DNA of 64,000 bases from Actinotalea ferrariae CF5-4 (GTDB lineage: Bacteria > Actinomycetota > Actinomycetes > Actinomycetales > Cellulomonadaceae): positions 1 through 64,000 of the forward strand of contig NZ_AXCW01000004.1 of the NCBI RefSeq assembly GCF_000603945.1, given 5' to 3'. The notes under the pieces were generated by a model. The model was not told where the DNA came from. It did no database searches and saw only the letters and a list, made by a program, of their open reading frames with translations. A program made the position numbers and the translations under genes. How positions within the stretch are numbered: position 1 is the stretch's first letter; each line of letters opens with the position of its first letter. Shown here one piece after another: positions 24,639 through 34,286 of this stretch.

Positions 24639-27059
24639 TCAGCGGCCTCCGGTAGAGGGCCCGGTGCCGCCGTTCGGGCGTGTGCGGCGGGCGCCGTGCG
24701 GGTACGTCCACGACGGGGCGGGCTGCGGCTCGGGCCGCGGCTGCGGCACCTGCGCCCCCGGCGACGACGGCTGCGGCGGCGGTGCCGGCCGGGCACCCAG
24801 CCGGGACGGCAGGCGCTCACGGATCTCCTGCGTCACCGCGGTGAGCCGCTCCGGCGGGACAGGTCGTGCGATGCCGTACCCCTGCGCGAAGTCGCAGTGC
24901 ATGTCCCGCAGCGTCAGGAGGGTCTCGTCGTCCTCGATCCCCTCCGCCACGACCGACAGGCCGAGCCGCTGGCTCAGCTCCACCACGGACCGCACGATCG
25001 CCTCGGACGCCTCGTCCCCGCGCAGCCCGGCCACGAAGGACCGGTCGATCTTCAGCCGGGAGACGGGGAGCTCCTGGAGGTAGGCGAGCGAGCCGTAGCC
25101 GGTGCCGTAGTCGTCGATGGAGAGGACGACGCCCAGCTCGTGGAGGGCGCGCAGCGCCTGCGCCGACTTCTCCCGGTCGACCATCGCGCTGGTCTCGGTG
25201 ATCTCCAGCTCCACGCGCCCCGGGTCCACGCCGTGGCGCTCGACCGCCTCGCGGACGTCGTCGACGATGCGCGGGTCCAGCAGGTTTCGCACCGACAGGT
25301 TGACCGCGACCGTGTACGGGCCGCAGGCCTGCCAGCGCGCGCACTGCGCCAGGGCGGCGTCCAGGACGAACCGGGTGAGCGGGCGGACCTGACCGGTGCG
25401 CTCCGCCGCGGGCACGAAGGCCCCGGGGGCGAGGAGGCCGTGCACCGGGTGCTGCCAGCGCACGAGCGCCTCGGCGCCGACGACCTCGCCGGTGCACAGG
25501 CTGATCTGCGGCTGGTAGTGGACGACGAGCTGCCCGTCCTCCAGCGCGTCGCCGAGCTGGGCCATGAGCTCGGGGGCCAGCGCCCCGCCGACCTCCATCG
25601 CCGGGTCGTACCGGGCGACGTGCTCGGTGCGCTCGCGGGCGGCCGACATCGCGATGTCGGCCTTGTGCAGCAGCTCGGCCGGGTCGACGCCGTCCTGGGG
25701 GGTCAGGACCACCCCGACGCCGCCCTGGAGGTCGACCCCGAGGTCGCTGACGACGAACGGCCGCCGCAGCAGTGCCATCACCTGCTCCGCGCAGCCGAGC
25801 GCCCGTTCCTCGGTGTGGCCGCCGGGCAGCAGGATGCCGAAGACGTCGCCGCCCAGGCGGGCGAGCACCGCGTCCTCGCACCGGTGCTCGGACAGGCGGA
25901 CGGCGACGGCCCGCAGCAGGTCGTCCCCGATCCGGTGCCCGAGGGTCTCGTTGACCTCGGTGAAGCGGCTGAGCCCGACGACGAGCAGCGCGGCCGGCTG
26001 CTGGCGCTCGTGCCGCCGCAGCTGCCCGGTGAGGACCGAGACGTGGTGGACGAACCGGCGGCGGTTGAGCAGCCCGGTGAGGAAGTCGGTGTCCGCGAGG
26101 CGCAGGAGGTGGCGTGCCTGCTGCTCCATGCGCCGGATCATGAGCACCAGCCGGGCGGCGAGCAGCCCGATGACGACGACGGAGAACAGCCCCACCGTCG
26201 TGCCGTGCACCGGGACGCCGAGGGCCGACTCGACGAGCAGGATCGCGGGGAGCAGCAGCGTGGAGCCGGCGAGGTAGGCGACCCGCAGGGTCGAGCCGTC
26301 GCTCGTCGTGCCGGGCACGCGCGGTGCGCCGACCCTGACCATGTCCGGGTGCAGGGCGGCCGCGGCGCAGAGGACGTAGCTGACCAGCCACGCGGTCTCG
26401 AGCACCCGTGCGTCCGCCCAGGTCTCGGACTGCACCCGGAGGACCTGCAGCAGCGCGTCCCCGAGGAGGACGGTGACGAACCCCGTCGTGAGCAGCAGCA
26501 GCGACGCGTCGCGGCGGCGTGCGATGAGGAGGAGGTGGACGAGGTAGGCGAGGACGAAGGCGTCGGCGGCCGGGTACAGGACTCCGGACAGCCGCTCCGC
26601 GAGGGCCACCCCCGGCTGGGTCCACGACGGCTGGACGACGACGACCCACAGCACGGTCGTGACGGCGCTGGTGACGATGAGCGCGTCCAGCACCGCGATG
26701 ACGCTGCGGGCCTGCGAGCGCCGGGGGGCGAGCTGCCACAGCCCGGCGACGACGGGGACGTAGCCGACGAGGTAGAGGAGGTCGACCGGCAGGCGTGGTG
26801 CGTCGCCGCCGAGCGCGGCCTCGAGCCCGCCCCAGACGAGGTCGCCGGTCATCCACAGTGCCAGGCCGACCCCGAGCAGCACCCACCCTCGCCGGCGGGC
26901 GGGCCGGTGGAGACGGACGCCGACGACGATCGCGCCCAGAGCCAGGAGGACGGTGGCGAGGTAGAGCGCGTCGCTGAGCGGCCCGGCGGGCGCGAGGCCC
27001 TGGGCCAGCACGAGGAGGACGCCCACGCAGAGGTGGACGATCCAGGCGGATCTCAGCAC
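24639..27059 (-). CDS. Membrane c-di-GMP phosphodiesterase with degenerate GGDEF domain
   Basis: 806 residues. About eight to nine transmembrane segments occupy residues 8-310. The GGDEF domain (about 322-480) lacks key residues: the usual D-L-D at the metal site reads G-L-S (362-364) and the active site is GGDVF at 403-407, so cyclase activity is unlikely. The EAL domain (about 490-740) keeps GAEALVRWQHP, VAVNLSVRNL, ITETSAM, DDYGTGYGSLAYL, LKIDRSFV and VVAEGIED, so it should hydrolyse c-di-GMP. The C-terminal 50 residues are Pro-rich. It begins with GTG at 27059. Confidence 0.9.
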   Translation of the reverse strand: MLRSAWIVHLCVGVLLVLAQGLAPAGPLSDALYLATVLLALGAIVVGVRLHRPARRRGWVLLGVGLALWMTGDLVWGGLEAALGGDAPRLPVDLLYLVGYVPVVAGLWQLAPRRSQARSVIAVLDALIVTSAVTTVLWVVVVQPSWTQPGVALAERLSGVLYPAADAFVLAYLVHLLLIARRRDASLLLLTTGFVTVLLGDALLQVLRVQSETWADARVLETAWLVSYVLCAAAALHPDMVRVGAPRVPGTTSDGSTLRVAYLAGSTLLLPAILLVESALGVPVHGTTVGLFSVVVIGLLAARLVLMIRRMEQQARHLLRLADTDFLTGLLNRRRFVHHVSVLTGQLRRHERQQPAALLVVGLSRFTEVNETLGHRIGDDLLRAVAVRLSEHRCEDAVLARLGGDVFGILLPGGHTEERALGCAEQVMALLRRPFVVSDLGVDLQGGVGVVLTPQDGVDPAELLHKADIAMSAARERTEHVARYDPAMEVGGALAPELMAQLGDALEDGQLVVHYQPQISLCTGEVVGAEALVRWQHPVHGLLAPGAFVPAAERTGQVRPLTRFVLDAALAQCARWQACGPYTVAVNLSVRNLLDPRIVDDVREAVERHGVDPGRVELEITETSAMVDREKSAQALRALHELGVVLSIDDYGTGYGSLAYLQELPVSRLKIDRSFVAGLRGDEASEAIVRSVVELSQRLGLSVVAEGIEDDETLLTLRDMHCDFAQGYGIARPVPPERLTAVTQEIRERLPSRLGARPAPPPQPSSPGAQVPQPRPEPQPAPSWTYPHGARRTRPNGGTGPSTGGR

Positions 27060-27202
27060 CGCTCCTCATCGGCCGTCCGCGTGCGCGGTTGAGGCGACGG
27101 GGCACCTCGAAGCCGGACGAGAGCCCTGGCACTCCGGTTGCGGGCGCCGGGCCTCGGGACTACCCAGGAGGTCCTGCCCCGACGCGTTGAGGAGTGGCCA
27201 CG

Positions 27203-28051
27203 ATGAGCGAGAGCACCCCGCACACGGACCACCCCGCTCCTCCGGCGCCGTGGGGTCCGGAGCCGCAGCGCGTCGTCGTCACGGGCGCCGACTCGGGGAT
27301 CGGCCGGGCGGTGGCCGTCCGGCTCGCCGGCCCGGGTCGGCACGTCGGCGTGACGTGGCACGAGGACGAGGACGGGGCCCGCGGCACCGCCGCCGAGGTG
27401 GAGGCGGCGGGCGCGACCGCTCACGTCCGGCGTCTGGACCTGCGCGACCCGCAGCGTGGCACGCGCGTGGTGGACGAGCTGGCGCAGGTCATGGGCGGGC
27501 TGGACACGCTGGTGCTGTGCGCGGGCACGGGGACGTCCACCCTCCTGCTCGACATGTCGTACCTGGAGTGGCGGGACACGGTGGCTGTCGACCTGGACGG
27601 CGCCTTCTGCTGCCTGCAGGCCGGCGCCCGGCACATGGTCTCCGGGGGCCGGGGCGGGCGCGTGGTCGCGATCACGAGCGTCCACGAGCACGCGCCGCGG
27701 GTCGGCGCCGCGCCGTACTGCGCGGCGAAGGGCGGTCTCGGGCTCCTGGTGAAGGTGGCGGCGCTGGAGCTGGCGGAGCACGGCATCACCGTGAACGCCG
27801 TGGCGCCGGGCGAGATCGCGACGCCGATGAACCGCCAGGAGGACGAGTCGGTGCTGGAGGGCAAGCACCGCCCCGGGATCCCGGTCGCCCGCCCCGGCGA
27901 CGCGCGGGAGGTCGCCGCGGTCGTCGGGTTCCTGTGCTCACCGGAGGCCGGCTACGTCACCGGCGCGAGCTGGGCGATCGACGGCGGGATGCTGCAGATG
28001 GGCCCGATGGCCGGGTCGTACATGGAGGGCGACGCCTGGCGCCGGCCGTGA
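27203..28051 (+). CDS. Short-chain dehydrogenase/reductase
   Basis: 282 residues from ATG 27203, preceded by GAGGAG at good spacing; a GTG nine bases earlier lacks this. The Rossmann motif TGADSGIGRAVA is at about 27-38, the NAG-like LCAGTGTS near 105-112, the catalytic Ser in ITSVHEHAPR (near 149) and Tyr-x-x-x-Lys in APYCAAKGG (near 163-167). The C-terminal GASWAIDGGMLQMG is typical of the glucose 1-dehydrogenase and 3-oxoacyl-reductase groups. The substrate is unknown. It stands alone, divergent from the EAL gene. Confidence 0.88.
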   Translation: MSESTPHTDHPAPPAPWGPEPQRVVVTGADSGIGRAVAVRLAGPGRHVGVTWHEDEDGARGTAAEVEAAGATAHVRRLDLRDPQRGTRVVDELAQVMGGLDTLVLCAGTGTSTLLLDMSYLEWRDTVAVDLDGAFCCLQAGARHMVSGGRGGRVVAITSVHEHAPRVGAAPYCAAKGGLGLLVKVAALELAEHGITVNAVAPGEIATPMNRQEDESVLEGKHRPGIPVARPGDAREVAAVVGFLCSPEAGYVTGASWAIDGGMLQMGPMAGSYMEGDAWRRP

Positions 28052-28203
28052 GGCGAGCCACATCGGAAGTGACTCATCGCGTGATCGCCCCTGACCGATG
28101 GGACTCGGAGTCGAGTAGAGTCCGGTCTGCGCCGGAAGAACCCGATCCCTGGACGGACGAGCCGGGTCACTCCTGACGCCGACAAGCACCTAGGAGTCGC
28201 AGT

Positions 28204-30054
28204 ATGCCCACCCGAAGACTGCGCCGTCTCGACCGGTTGCACCGGTGGGGCTGGGCAGCCATCGACGGCACCGTGTGGGCGGTCGCGGTGTTCGCGGCGA
28301 GCTGGCTGCGGTACGACTTCGACATCAGCCGGCTCGAGGTCGCTCCGACCGCGCTGTTCGCCGCCGTGGCCGTGCTGCTGCACCTCATCGTCGGAGCGCT
28401 GGTCGGGCCGTACGCGGTCGGCCACCAGCGAGGGTCGTTCGAGGAGGCGGCGGACATCGTCCGCACTGTCATCAGCACTACGGCAGTCCTCTTCGCCTGG
28501 GCCGTCCTCGTGGACCCAGTGCTCGTGCCTCGTAGCGTCCCGCTGGTCAGCGGCGTGGTCGCGCTCAGCGCCATGGCGGCTGCGCGGTTCCTCCTGCGGG
28601 CGATACGCACCCGAAAGGCCGCCAGTCGCCCGAGCGAACGGCGGGCGATCGTCCTCGGCGCGGGTCAGGCGGGGCGGCACCTGGTCCGAGGGATGCTGCG
28701 CGACGAGGACAGCGACCTGCTGCCGGTCGCGCTGCTGGACGACGACCGCACGAAGCGTCGGCTCGCCATCGACGGAGTGCGTGTGCGCGGGACGCGCAGT
28801 GATCTCGTCGAGGTGGCCCAGAAGTACGACGCGTCTGCGGTCGTGGTGGCTATCCCTCGCGCCGACTCCGAGCTCCTGCGCCATATCTCCCAGCTCGCGG
28901 CGGAGGCGGACCTAGACGTCCTCACCTTGCCTCCGCTGAGCCAGATGGTGAGCGGGACGCCGTCCTCCCGCGATCTGCGCGACCTAGACCTCAACGACCT
29001 CCTCGGTCGTCGGCCCATCTCGCTCGACACCACCCTGATTGCTGAGAAGCTCGCCGGTCGCTCTATCTTGGTCACCGGCGCCGGCGGCTCCATCGGCTCG
29101 GAGCTCTGCCGCCAGATCGCACGCTTCGGGCCAGGAAAGCTCTACCTGCTGGACCGGGACGAGTCCGGCCTCCAGGCGACGCAGATGTCCTTGACCGGTC
29201 AGGGCCTTCTGGACAACGACGAGGTCGTCCTCGCAGACATTCGCGACCTCGACACCATGCGCGACGTCTTCCGTCGAACGCGGCCGGATGTCGTCTTCCA
29301 CGCTGCCGCGCTCAAGCACCTGCCGCTGCTGGAGCGCTATCCGCTCGAGGCATGGAAGAGCAACGTCGTCGGGACGCTGAACGTCCTGACAGGGGCGGCC
29401 GAGCAAGGTGTCGGGACGTTCGTCAACATCTCTACGGACAAGGCCGCGGACCCGACGTGCGTGCTGGGGTACAGCAAGCGCGTGGCTGAGCGGCTGACGG
29501 CGCAGTTCGCCGTCACGCAGCCTGGCGTCTATGTCTCCGTCCGATTCGGCAACGTGCTCGGATCCCGCGGCTCGGTCGTGCTCGCTTTCACCGCGCAGAT
29601 CGAGCGTGGTGGACCGGTGACCGTCACGCATCCTGAGGTCGAGCGCTACTTCATGCTCATCCCTGAGGCCTGCCAGCTCGTCCTCGAGGCATGTGCCATC
29701 GGGCGGGACGGTGACGTCATGGTGCTGGACATGGGGGAGCCTGTTCGGATCGTCGACGTGGCTCGCACACTGATCAAGATGTCCGGACGGAGAGGCATCG
29801 ACATCAAGTACACCGGCCTCCGGCTGGGCGAGAAGCTCACGGAGGGACTCTTCGCACCCGACGAGACCGTGACAGCCACGGCCAATCCTTTGATCACTAG
29901 CGTGACGGCCCCACCCCTCGCTACTGAAGCGGTCAGGACTGCCCGACCGAGTAGCGACGCGACGGCCAGTGCCTGGATGCGGCGAACTGCGACGGTGAGC
30001 ATGGCGAGTCACGACAGCACGCCGCAGCAGAGGCCCTCAGAACGACGGCCATGA
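28204..30054 (+). CDS. CapD/FlaA1-like nucleotide-sugar 4,6-dehydratase
   Basis: 616 residues. Four transmembrane helices (about 15-115) are followed by a first nucleotide-binding domain (IVLGAGQAGRHLVRG near 150) and a catalytic Rossmann domain starting SILVTGAGGSIGSELCRQIA (near 285). ISTDKAADPTCVLGYSKR supplies catalytic residues. Such membrane-bound enzymes convert UDP-GlcNAc to a 4-keto-6-deoxy precursor for polysaccharide synthesis. The start is a clear ATG with AGGAG eight bases upstream. It overlaps the following WecA-like gene by four bases. Confidence 0.9.
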   Translation: MPTRRLRRLDRLHRWGWAAIDGTVWAVAVFAASWLRYDFDISRLEVAPTALFAAVAVLLHLIVGALVGPYAVGHQRGSFEEAADIVRTVISTTAVLFAWAVLVDPVLVPRSVPLVSGVVALSAMAAARFLLRAIRTRKAASRPSERRAIVLGAGQAGRHLVRGMLRDEDSDLLPVALLDDDRTKRRLAIDGVRVRGTRSDLVEVAQKYDASAVVVAIPRADSELLRHISQLAAEADLDVLTLPPLSQMVSGTPSSRDLRDLDLNDLLGRRPISLDTTLIAEKLAGRSILVTGAGGSIGSELCRQIARFGPGKLYLLDRDESGLQATQMSLTGQGLLDNDEVVLADIRDLDTMRDVFRRTRPDVVFHAAALKHLPLLERYPLEAWKSNVVGTLNVLTGAAEQGVGTFVNISTDKAADPTCVLGYSKRVAERLTAQFAVTQPGVYVSVRFGNVLGSRGSVVLAFTAQIERGGPVTVTHPEVERYFMLIPEACQLVLEACAIGRDGDVMVLDMGEPVRIVDVARTLIKMSGRRGIDIKYTGLRLGEKLTEGLFAPDETVTATANPLITSVTAPPLATEAVRTARPSSDATASAWMRRTATVSMASHDSTPQQRPSERRP

Positions 30055-31070
30055 CGTCAGCAGGAGCACTCACTTTCACGTCGACGGCGGTCATTGCGCT
30101 GGCCACATCGCTCAGCGTTCGTCCACTGCTCCTGCGTCTAAAGATCCTGGACGTACCGACGCACCGGTCTTCGCACACAGCGCCGGTCGCACGGGGAGGC
30201 GGGCTTGCTCCGGTGGTAACCATTGCTCTCGGCATTCTGTTGTTCGTCGCCACTGACGAGGCTCCGTCCGAGCGGACGTTTCTCGTCTTCATGGCGGTCG
30301 TTGTGGCAGCCGGGCTACTCGGGTGGTTCGAGGACTCTCGGGGGGTGAGTGCCGGAAAGCGAGCGGCTGCACACCTCCTGATCGGCGGAGCCGGTGTCGG
30401 CGCTCTCGCGGCCGGTCGGCCGACGGCCTGGTGGCTCATAACCGTGGCTGCCGTTGCTGTGGCCGCCTACATCAACGTGGCCAACTTCATGGACGGCATC
30501 AACGGCATCTCGGGGATGCACGGGCTCGTCGTGGGCACAACGCTCGGCGCGCTCGGTCGGATCGAAGGCGTCCACTGGCTGGCCGTCATCGGGGGCGTCC
30601 TCGGGTTGGCATTCGCCGGCTTTCTCACGGTCAACCTGGGCGGTCGGGTCTTTCTAGGTGACACCGGCTCCTACGCGCTCGGGGCTGCGTGTGCGCTGGG
30701 CGCGATCGCCGCGGCCATGGACGGCGTTCCGCTGCTCTCCGTGATCGCGCCCCTGACCATCTACCTCGCCGACACCGGTGTGACCCTGACGCGCCGGGTC
30801 CTCCGCGGTGACCGTTGGGCGGAGGCCCACCGGGAGCACGTGTATCAGAAGCTGGTGGACGGTGGCTGGAGTCACCTCCGGTGCGCCGTCGTGGTGTCGC
30901 TGTTCACGGCGACCGCGGGCGGGCTTGGCGTGGCACACGCGCTCGGCGGGCTGGCGCCCCTCTGGGTCGTGCTCCCGCTCGGCGCGCTGTCCGCCGCCTA
31001 TCTCGGCCTTCCTCGGATGTCGGCCTGGGGAAGTCACCGTGCCTTCGGAGTCGAGCGGACGAGGTCGTGA
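30051..31070 (+). CDS. WecA/TagO-like undecaprenyl-phosphate sugar-1-phosphate transferase
   Basis: A 339-residue polytopic membrane protein of the MraY/WecA family, which starts a glycan on undecaprenyl phosphate. About ten hydrophobic segments are present. Signature motifs are THRSSHTAPVARGGGL (about 37-52), NVANFMDGINGISGMHG (about 140-156), GRVFLGDTGSYALG (about 201-214) and the C-terminal AHREHVYQKLV (about 262-272). Its ATG overlaps the dehydratase stop codon. It should put the first sugar of the repeat unit onto the lipid carrier. Confidence 0.9.
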   Translation: MTSAGALTFTSTAVIALATSLSVRPLLLRLKILDVPTHRSSHTAPVARGGGLAPVVTIALGILLFVATDEAPSERTFLVFMAVVVAAGLLGWFEDSRGVSAGKRAAAHLLIGGAGVGALAAGRPTAWWLITVAAVAVAAYINVANFMDGINGISGMHGLVVGTTLGALGRIEGVHWLAVIGGVLGLAFAGFLTVNLGGRVFLGDTGSYALGAACALGAIAAAMDGVPLLSVIAPLTIYLADTGVTLTRRVLRGDRWAEAHREHVYQKLVDGGWSHLRCAVVVSLFTATAGGLGVAHALGGLAPLWVVLPLGALSAAYLGLPRMSAWGSHRAFGVERTRS

Positions 31071-31074
31071 CGGC

Positions 31075-32064
31075 ATGGAGATGGAAGAGGTCCGACGCTG
31101 GGCTGTTCTGGGCGGTTCAGGTTTCGTGGGGCGCTCCGTACGGGCAGCCCTCACCGAGCAGCAGGAGGACGTGAGGGTCGTCCGCGCCCCAAGGCTCGAC
31201 TTGCCCGTAGCCGCCGGGGTCAGCGACGTCATCGCCGCCGCACGTAACCATGACGAAGTCCGAGCGCTGTCGGCGCAGTTCGAGAACTGCACCGTGGTCG
31301 TCAACGCAGCTGGCCTCGCAACGCCAGGTTCCGGCGCCAGCACCACGCTGACCGGCGCGAATGCGCTCCTCCCGGTTGTTGCCTTCGAGGCTACCCGCGC
31401 CGCCGGCGCGCGCCGCTTCATTCACATCAGCTCCGCCGCAGTTCAAGGACGACGAAGGGTGCTTGACGAGACATCGGACACGGCACCGCTCTCCCCCTAC
31501 GCGGCGTCCAAGGCCCTGGGCGAAGCTGCCTTACGCCGGGCAGCGGTCGACGTCGCGACCTGCGAACTGGTCATCCTTCGCGCAACGTCCGTCCAAGGGA
31601 GGGAACGACAGACGACGGCGAGCCTACGCCGGCTGGCACGGTCCCCGTTGGCTTCTGTAGCTGCCCCGGGTACTCAGCCCACTATCGTCAGTTCGTCGCA
31701 GGGGCTGGGCGCATTCGTGGTAACGCTCGGCGTGCAACCCTCTGGCGCTACTCCGCTGTTGGCCCTCCAACCCTGGGAAGGTATTTCCGTGAGCGAGATC
31801 CTCCACGCAGCCGGAGGACGCTCCCCCCGTGTGCTGCCGCATCAGCTCTGTCATTCAGTCGTGAGCCTTGCTTACACACTTGCGAGGGTCAGTCCCGGCC
31901 TAGCGGGCACTGTCCGCCGCATCGAGCTGATGTGGTTCGGACAGGCGCAGAATGCGGAATGGGCAATTCAGAGGGGCCTTGACCCGGCACCGCCCCTAGT
32001 CCTGAAGGAACTAATGCCGGCCGATACTTTGGCGCCCCCTTCCGCGGGCGAATCTGTCCCGTGA
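31075..32064 (+). CDS. NAD-dependent epimerase/dehydratase-like protein
   Basis: 329 residues from ATG 31075 (or ATG 31081). The Rossmann motif is AVLGGSGFVGRSV near 10-22. Other short-chain features are VVVNAAGLATPG near 74-85, FIHISSAAVQGRR near 116-128 and the catalytic PYAASKALGE (Tyr-x-x-x-Lys) near 142-151. It may make or modify a sugar nucleotide alongside the two upstream genes. The region near 32000 begins the AT-richer part of the locus. It ends 33 bases before the convergent flippase gene. Confidence 0.8.
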   Translation: MEMEEVRRWAVLGGSGFVGRSVRAALTEQQEDVRVVRAPRLDLPVAAGVSDVIAAARNHDEVRALSAQFENCTVVVNAAGLATPGSGASTTLTGANALLPVVAFEATRAAGARRFIHISSAAVQGRRRVLDETSDTAPLSPYAASKALGEAALRRAAVDVATCELVILRATSVQGRERQTTASLRRLARSPLASVAAPGTQPTIVSSSQGLGAFVVTLGVQPSGATPLLALQPWEGISVSEILHAAGGRSPRVLPHQLCHSVVSLAYTLARVSPGLAGTVRRIELMWFGQAQNAEWAIQRGLDPAPPLVLKELMPADTLAPPSAGESVP

Positions 32065-32097
32065 CCGCTCTTCGCTAATAGACCACTTCTTCGCACA

Positions 32098-33366
32098 TTA
32101 TCGCCAGACTCCCGCGTCCGGGCCTCGGAAGATAAAAAAGGCGCGCCACCCTTGTATCAGCACAACAACCATCTCTGCAGCAAGCATTCCAGTTGCTGCG
32201 CCTGTCGCCCCATAGGACTGGGCAAGCAGAAGAACGCAAGGGACACCCACAACCGTGCCTGCAAGACGACTGTGCGCGATGACACGCGCGGCACCGATCG
32301 GCGCCAAGACATGAGAACTCAGCGACGAACCCAGCGCAAAGAAGACGCAAGTCGCAGCCGTAACGAGACGCAATGAGTCAGAGACCTGGAAGGCGCCCTG
32401 GAACAACAGGATAACCGCAATTGGTAAGAGGAAGTATACCGAGAGGCCCGCGATCACACCCAACGAAGACATAAGAGATAGAGCCGCTGCGATCCGCCGT
32501 CTGTTTGGTTTTCCCGAGCCGTCCTCAGACACCCATCCTTGAACAGCAGAAGTGCCCGCCGACACGCCGGCCTGCGCGAAGGCCCTGATTCGTAGTGCTC
32601 CAGCAAGTGATGCTAGTCCGCCCACGTTAAGGCCTGCGACCTGCGCAAGAGGGATCACCAGGCTCGTATACCCTGCGCCAACTGCTGCTGATACGGCCAA
32701 CCGCAAATGAGACCGGACGCTCACGGGGTCCGGCGTGCGCCAATCCCGAAGTGCAAAGCCACCGCAGATTCTGCGCGTAGCCAGCCAAGCACCAGCTAGA
32801 TTGAACGCGATCAATGCGAGCGGATACGCGAGAGGCTCCTTGGTCATTAGCAGCAAGGGGAGGGCCACTACCGAGCCCAACACGCGAGGAGCCGTCTCGT
32901 GCTGGAGCAGGTCCAGCGGTCGGCCCGTTCCGATATAATACCAACCCGGAGAAAGTCCGTAGCCAGCGACGGCGACACCGGTCAATGCAGCGAGAATTGC
33001 GTGCTGCCCCTCTGCGAACGCAGCTGCTAAGACTGCCGACAGAGCCGTGACTGGCACGAAGGCCGCCCCCCGCATTATGAGGCTCTCTCTGTAGACGGCG
33101 CTAGCGTGCCTTGAACTCCTCCCAGCGACCCGCGAGGGACCAAGGATCGGCCATGCGAGTCCGATGCCAACGGCGCCGACCGCGCCGAAGGCCTGCCCCA
33201 GCGATACGGCCACCCAGCCAGATGCACCGACGAGAGGCACCAGTATAGGAAGTACCAGCAAGGGCGCGATTGCACCGACCATTTGCCACATCGCGAACGA
33301 CCCAATGCGGCGCCACGGCAGGCCGGTTCCATAACTTTCCGGGCCAGCCCCCCAACGCCGCGACAA
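32098..33366 (-). CDS. Polysaccharide flippase, Wzx-like
   Basis: 422 residues with twelve or so transmembrane segments across its length, typical of oligosaccharide flippases of the MATE/MVF superfamily. It lacks strong motifs, as usual for Wzx. The start is TTG at 33366, supported by AGGAG eight bases upstream (inside the end of the previous gene) and by spacing of only two bases after the upstream stop codon. It is the last gene of the eight-gene minus operon and would flip the lipid-linked repeat unit outward. Confidence 0.82.
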   Translation of the reverse strand: MSRRWGAGPESYGTGLPWRRIGSFAMWQMVGAIAPLLVLPILVPLVGASGWVAVSLGQAFGAVGAVGIGLAWPILGPSRVAGRSSRHASAVYRESLIMRGAAFVPVTALSAVLAAAFAEGQHAILAALTGVAVAGYGLSPGWYYIGTGRPLDLLQHETAPRVLGSVVALPLLLMTKEPLAYPLALIAFNLAGAWLATRRICGGFALRDWRTPDPVSVRSHLRLAVSAAVGAGYTSLVIPLAQVAGLNVGGLASLAGALRIRAFAQAGVSAGTSAVQGWVSEDGSGKPNRRRIAAALSLMSSLGVIAGLSVYFLLPIAVILLFQGAFQVSDSLRLVTAATCVFFALGSSLSSHVLAPIGAARVIAHSRLAGTVVGVPCVLLLAQSYGATGAATGMLAAEMVVVLIQGWRAFFIFRGPDAGVWR

Positions 33367-33368
33367 AC

Positions 33369-34286
33369 TCAGTTCTCCTGATATGAAGGAAGGGCAACCG
33401 TGCCCCCGAAGACTACGGCGCGCAGGGCGCGCCCGATCCCGACCAGGTGGTCCGCGGTACTAGCGCTTGCAAAGGGAACGACTAGTATACGAATCGTGAG
33501 CGCAAGCACTAGAAGCGACTTTCCAAACAGCCGGGGACATCCATACTTCTGAAGATATGCCAGGCTCGACACCGTGCTCACCGGAAGAACTTCGCGAATG
33601 TGTGCTCGGCTGGTAGTTGACGCGTTGTGCCGAATAGCATCGCACTTCAAGAAGGCCGCCCGAACTGAAGCATTAGCGGCGCGCCTGGCGAAGTCGGCAT
33701 CCTCATACGTGTATACGAGCAAGGGATCCATACCGCCCAGCCGGTCCCACAAAGAACTCGCGATCATCACGAAACTAAAGGGTCGATAGTGCGTTCTGCC
33801 CAGAACAGAACACTCGGCCGGTCGAGCGGCTGGAATCCGACGCCGGAAACGGTCGAGCAGCGCAATTGAGGTGAAGACATCGATCGGCCCGGGGAACGGG
33901 CGAGGAGGAGCGGGGTCGAAGTAGATCAATTCCGAGTCTTCTTTGCCTCGCTCAATGCGCTGCACTATGGAGCCCAGCGCTTCAGCGCTCACGACTACAT
34001 CGTCGTTACAGATGCCAATCCATTCGAGCGCCGGCCTGCGCTCTACCGCGAATCGCACAGCGGCTCCGAACCCAGGATTCCGACCGATCCGAAACCACGG
34101 AAGATCGGTTCCCTTAAGTTGCTCCTCCAGAGCGCGCCCGGTCGGCAGGATCACAGCTGGCAACCCTGCCTCAGCGAGACCGGAACAAAGCGCTCGGAGG
34201 TCTCCCACGTCACCGGACAGGGACGGGATGATGACCAGTGCCTTCACGCCGGGCGACTCAGAGCCCGCGCCGTCTCGGACCCTCAC
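33369..34286 (-). CDS. Family 2-type glycosyltransferase
   Basis: 305 residues from a GTG (34286) that overlaps the preceding stop codon (GTGA). The fold is GT-A: ALVIIPSLSGDVGDL near 16-30, an IGRNPGFGAAVRFAVE segment near 67-82, the metal-binding GICNDDVVVS near 90-99 and DPLLVYTYEDADFARRA near 187-203. The last 60 residues include a hydrophobic stretch that may bind the membrane. It resembles rhamnosyl- and galactofuranosyltransferase-like family 2 enzymes; donor and acceptor are unknown. Confidence 0.83.
   Translation of the reverse strand: MRVRDGAGSESPGVKALVIIPSLSGDVGDLRALCSGLAEAGLPAVILPTGRALEEQLKGTDLPWFRIGRNPGFGAAVRFAVERRPALEWIGICNDDVVVSAEALGSIVQRIERGKEDSELIYFDPAPPRPFPGPIDVFTSIALLDRFRRRIPAARPAECSVLGRTHYRPFSFVMIASSLWDRLGGMDPLLVYTYEDADFARRAANASVRAAFLKCDAIRHNASTTSRAHIREVLPVSTVSSLAYLQKYGCPRLFGKSLLVLALTIRILVVPFASASTADHLVGIGRALRAVVFGGTVALPSYQEN

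Noticed and set aside
27187-28176. Alternative frame of about 330 codons over the short-chain dehydrogenase
   Set aside because: It is a Gly/Arg-rich shadow; the dehydrogenase frame has a clear Rossmann motif and ribosome site.
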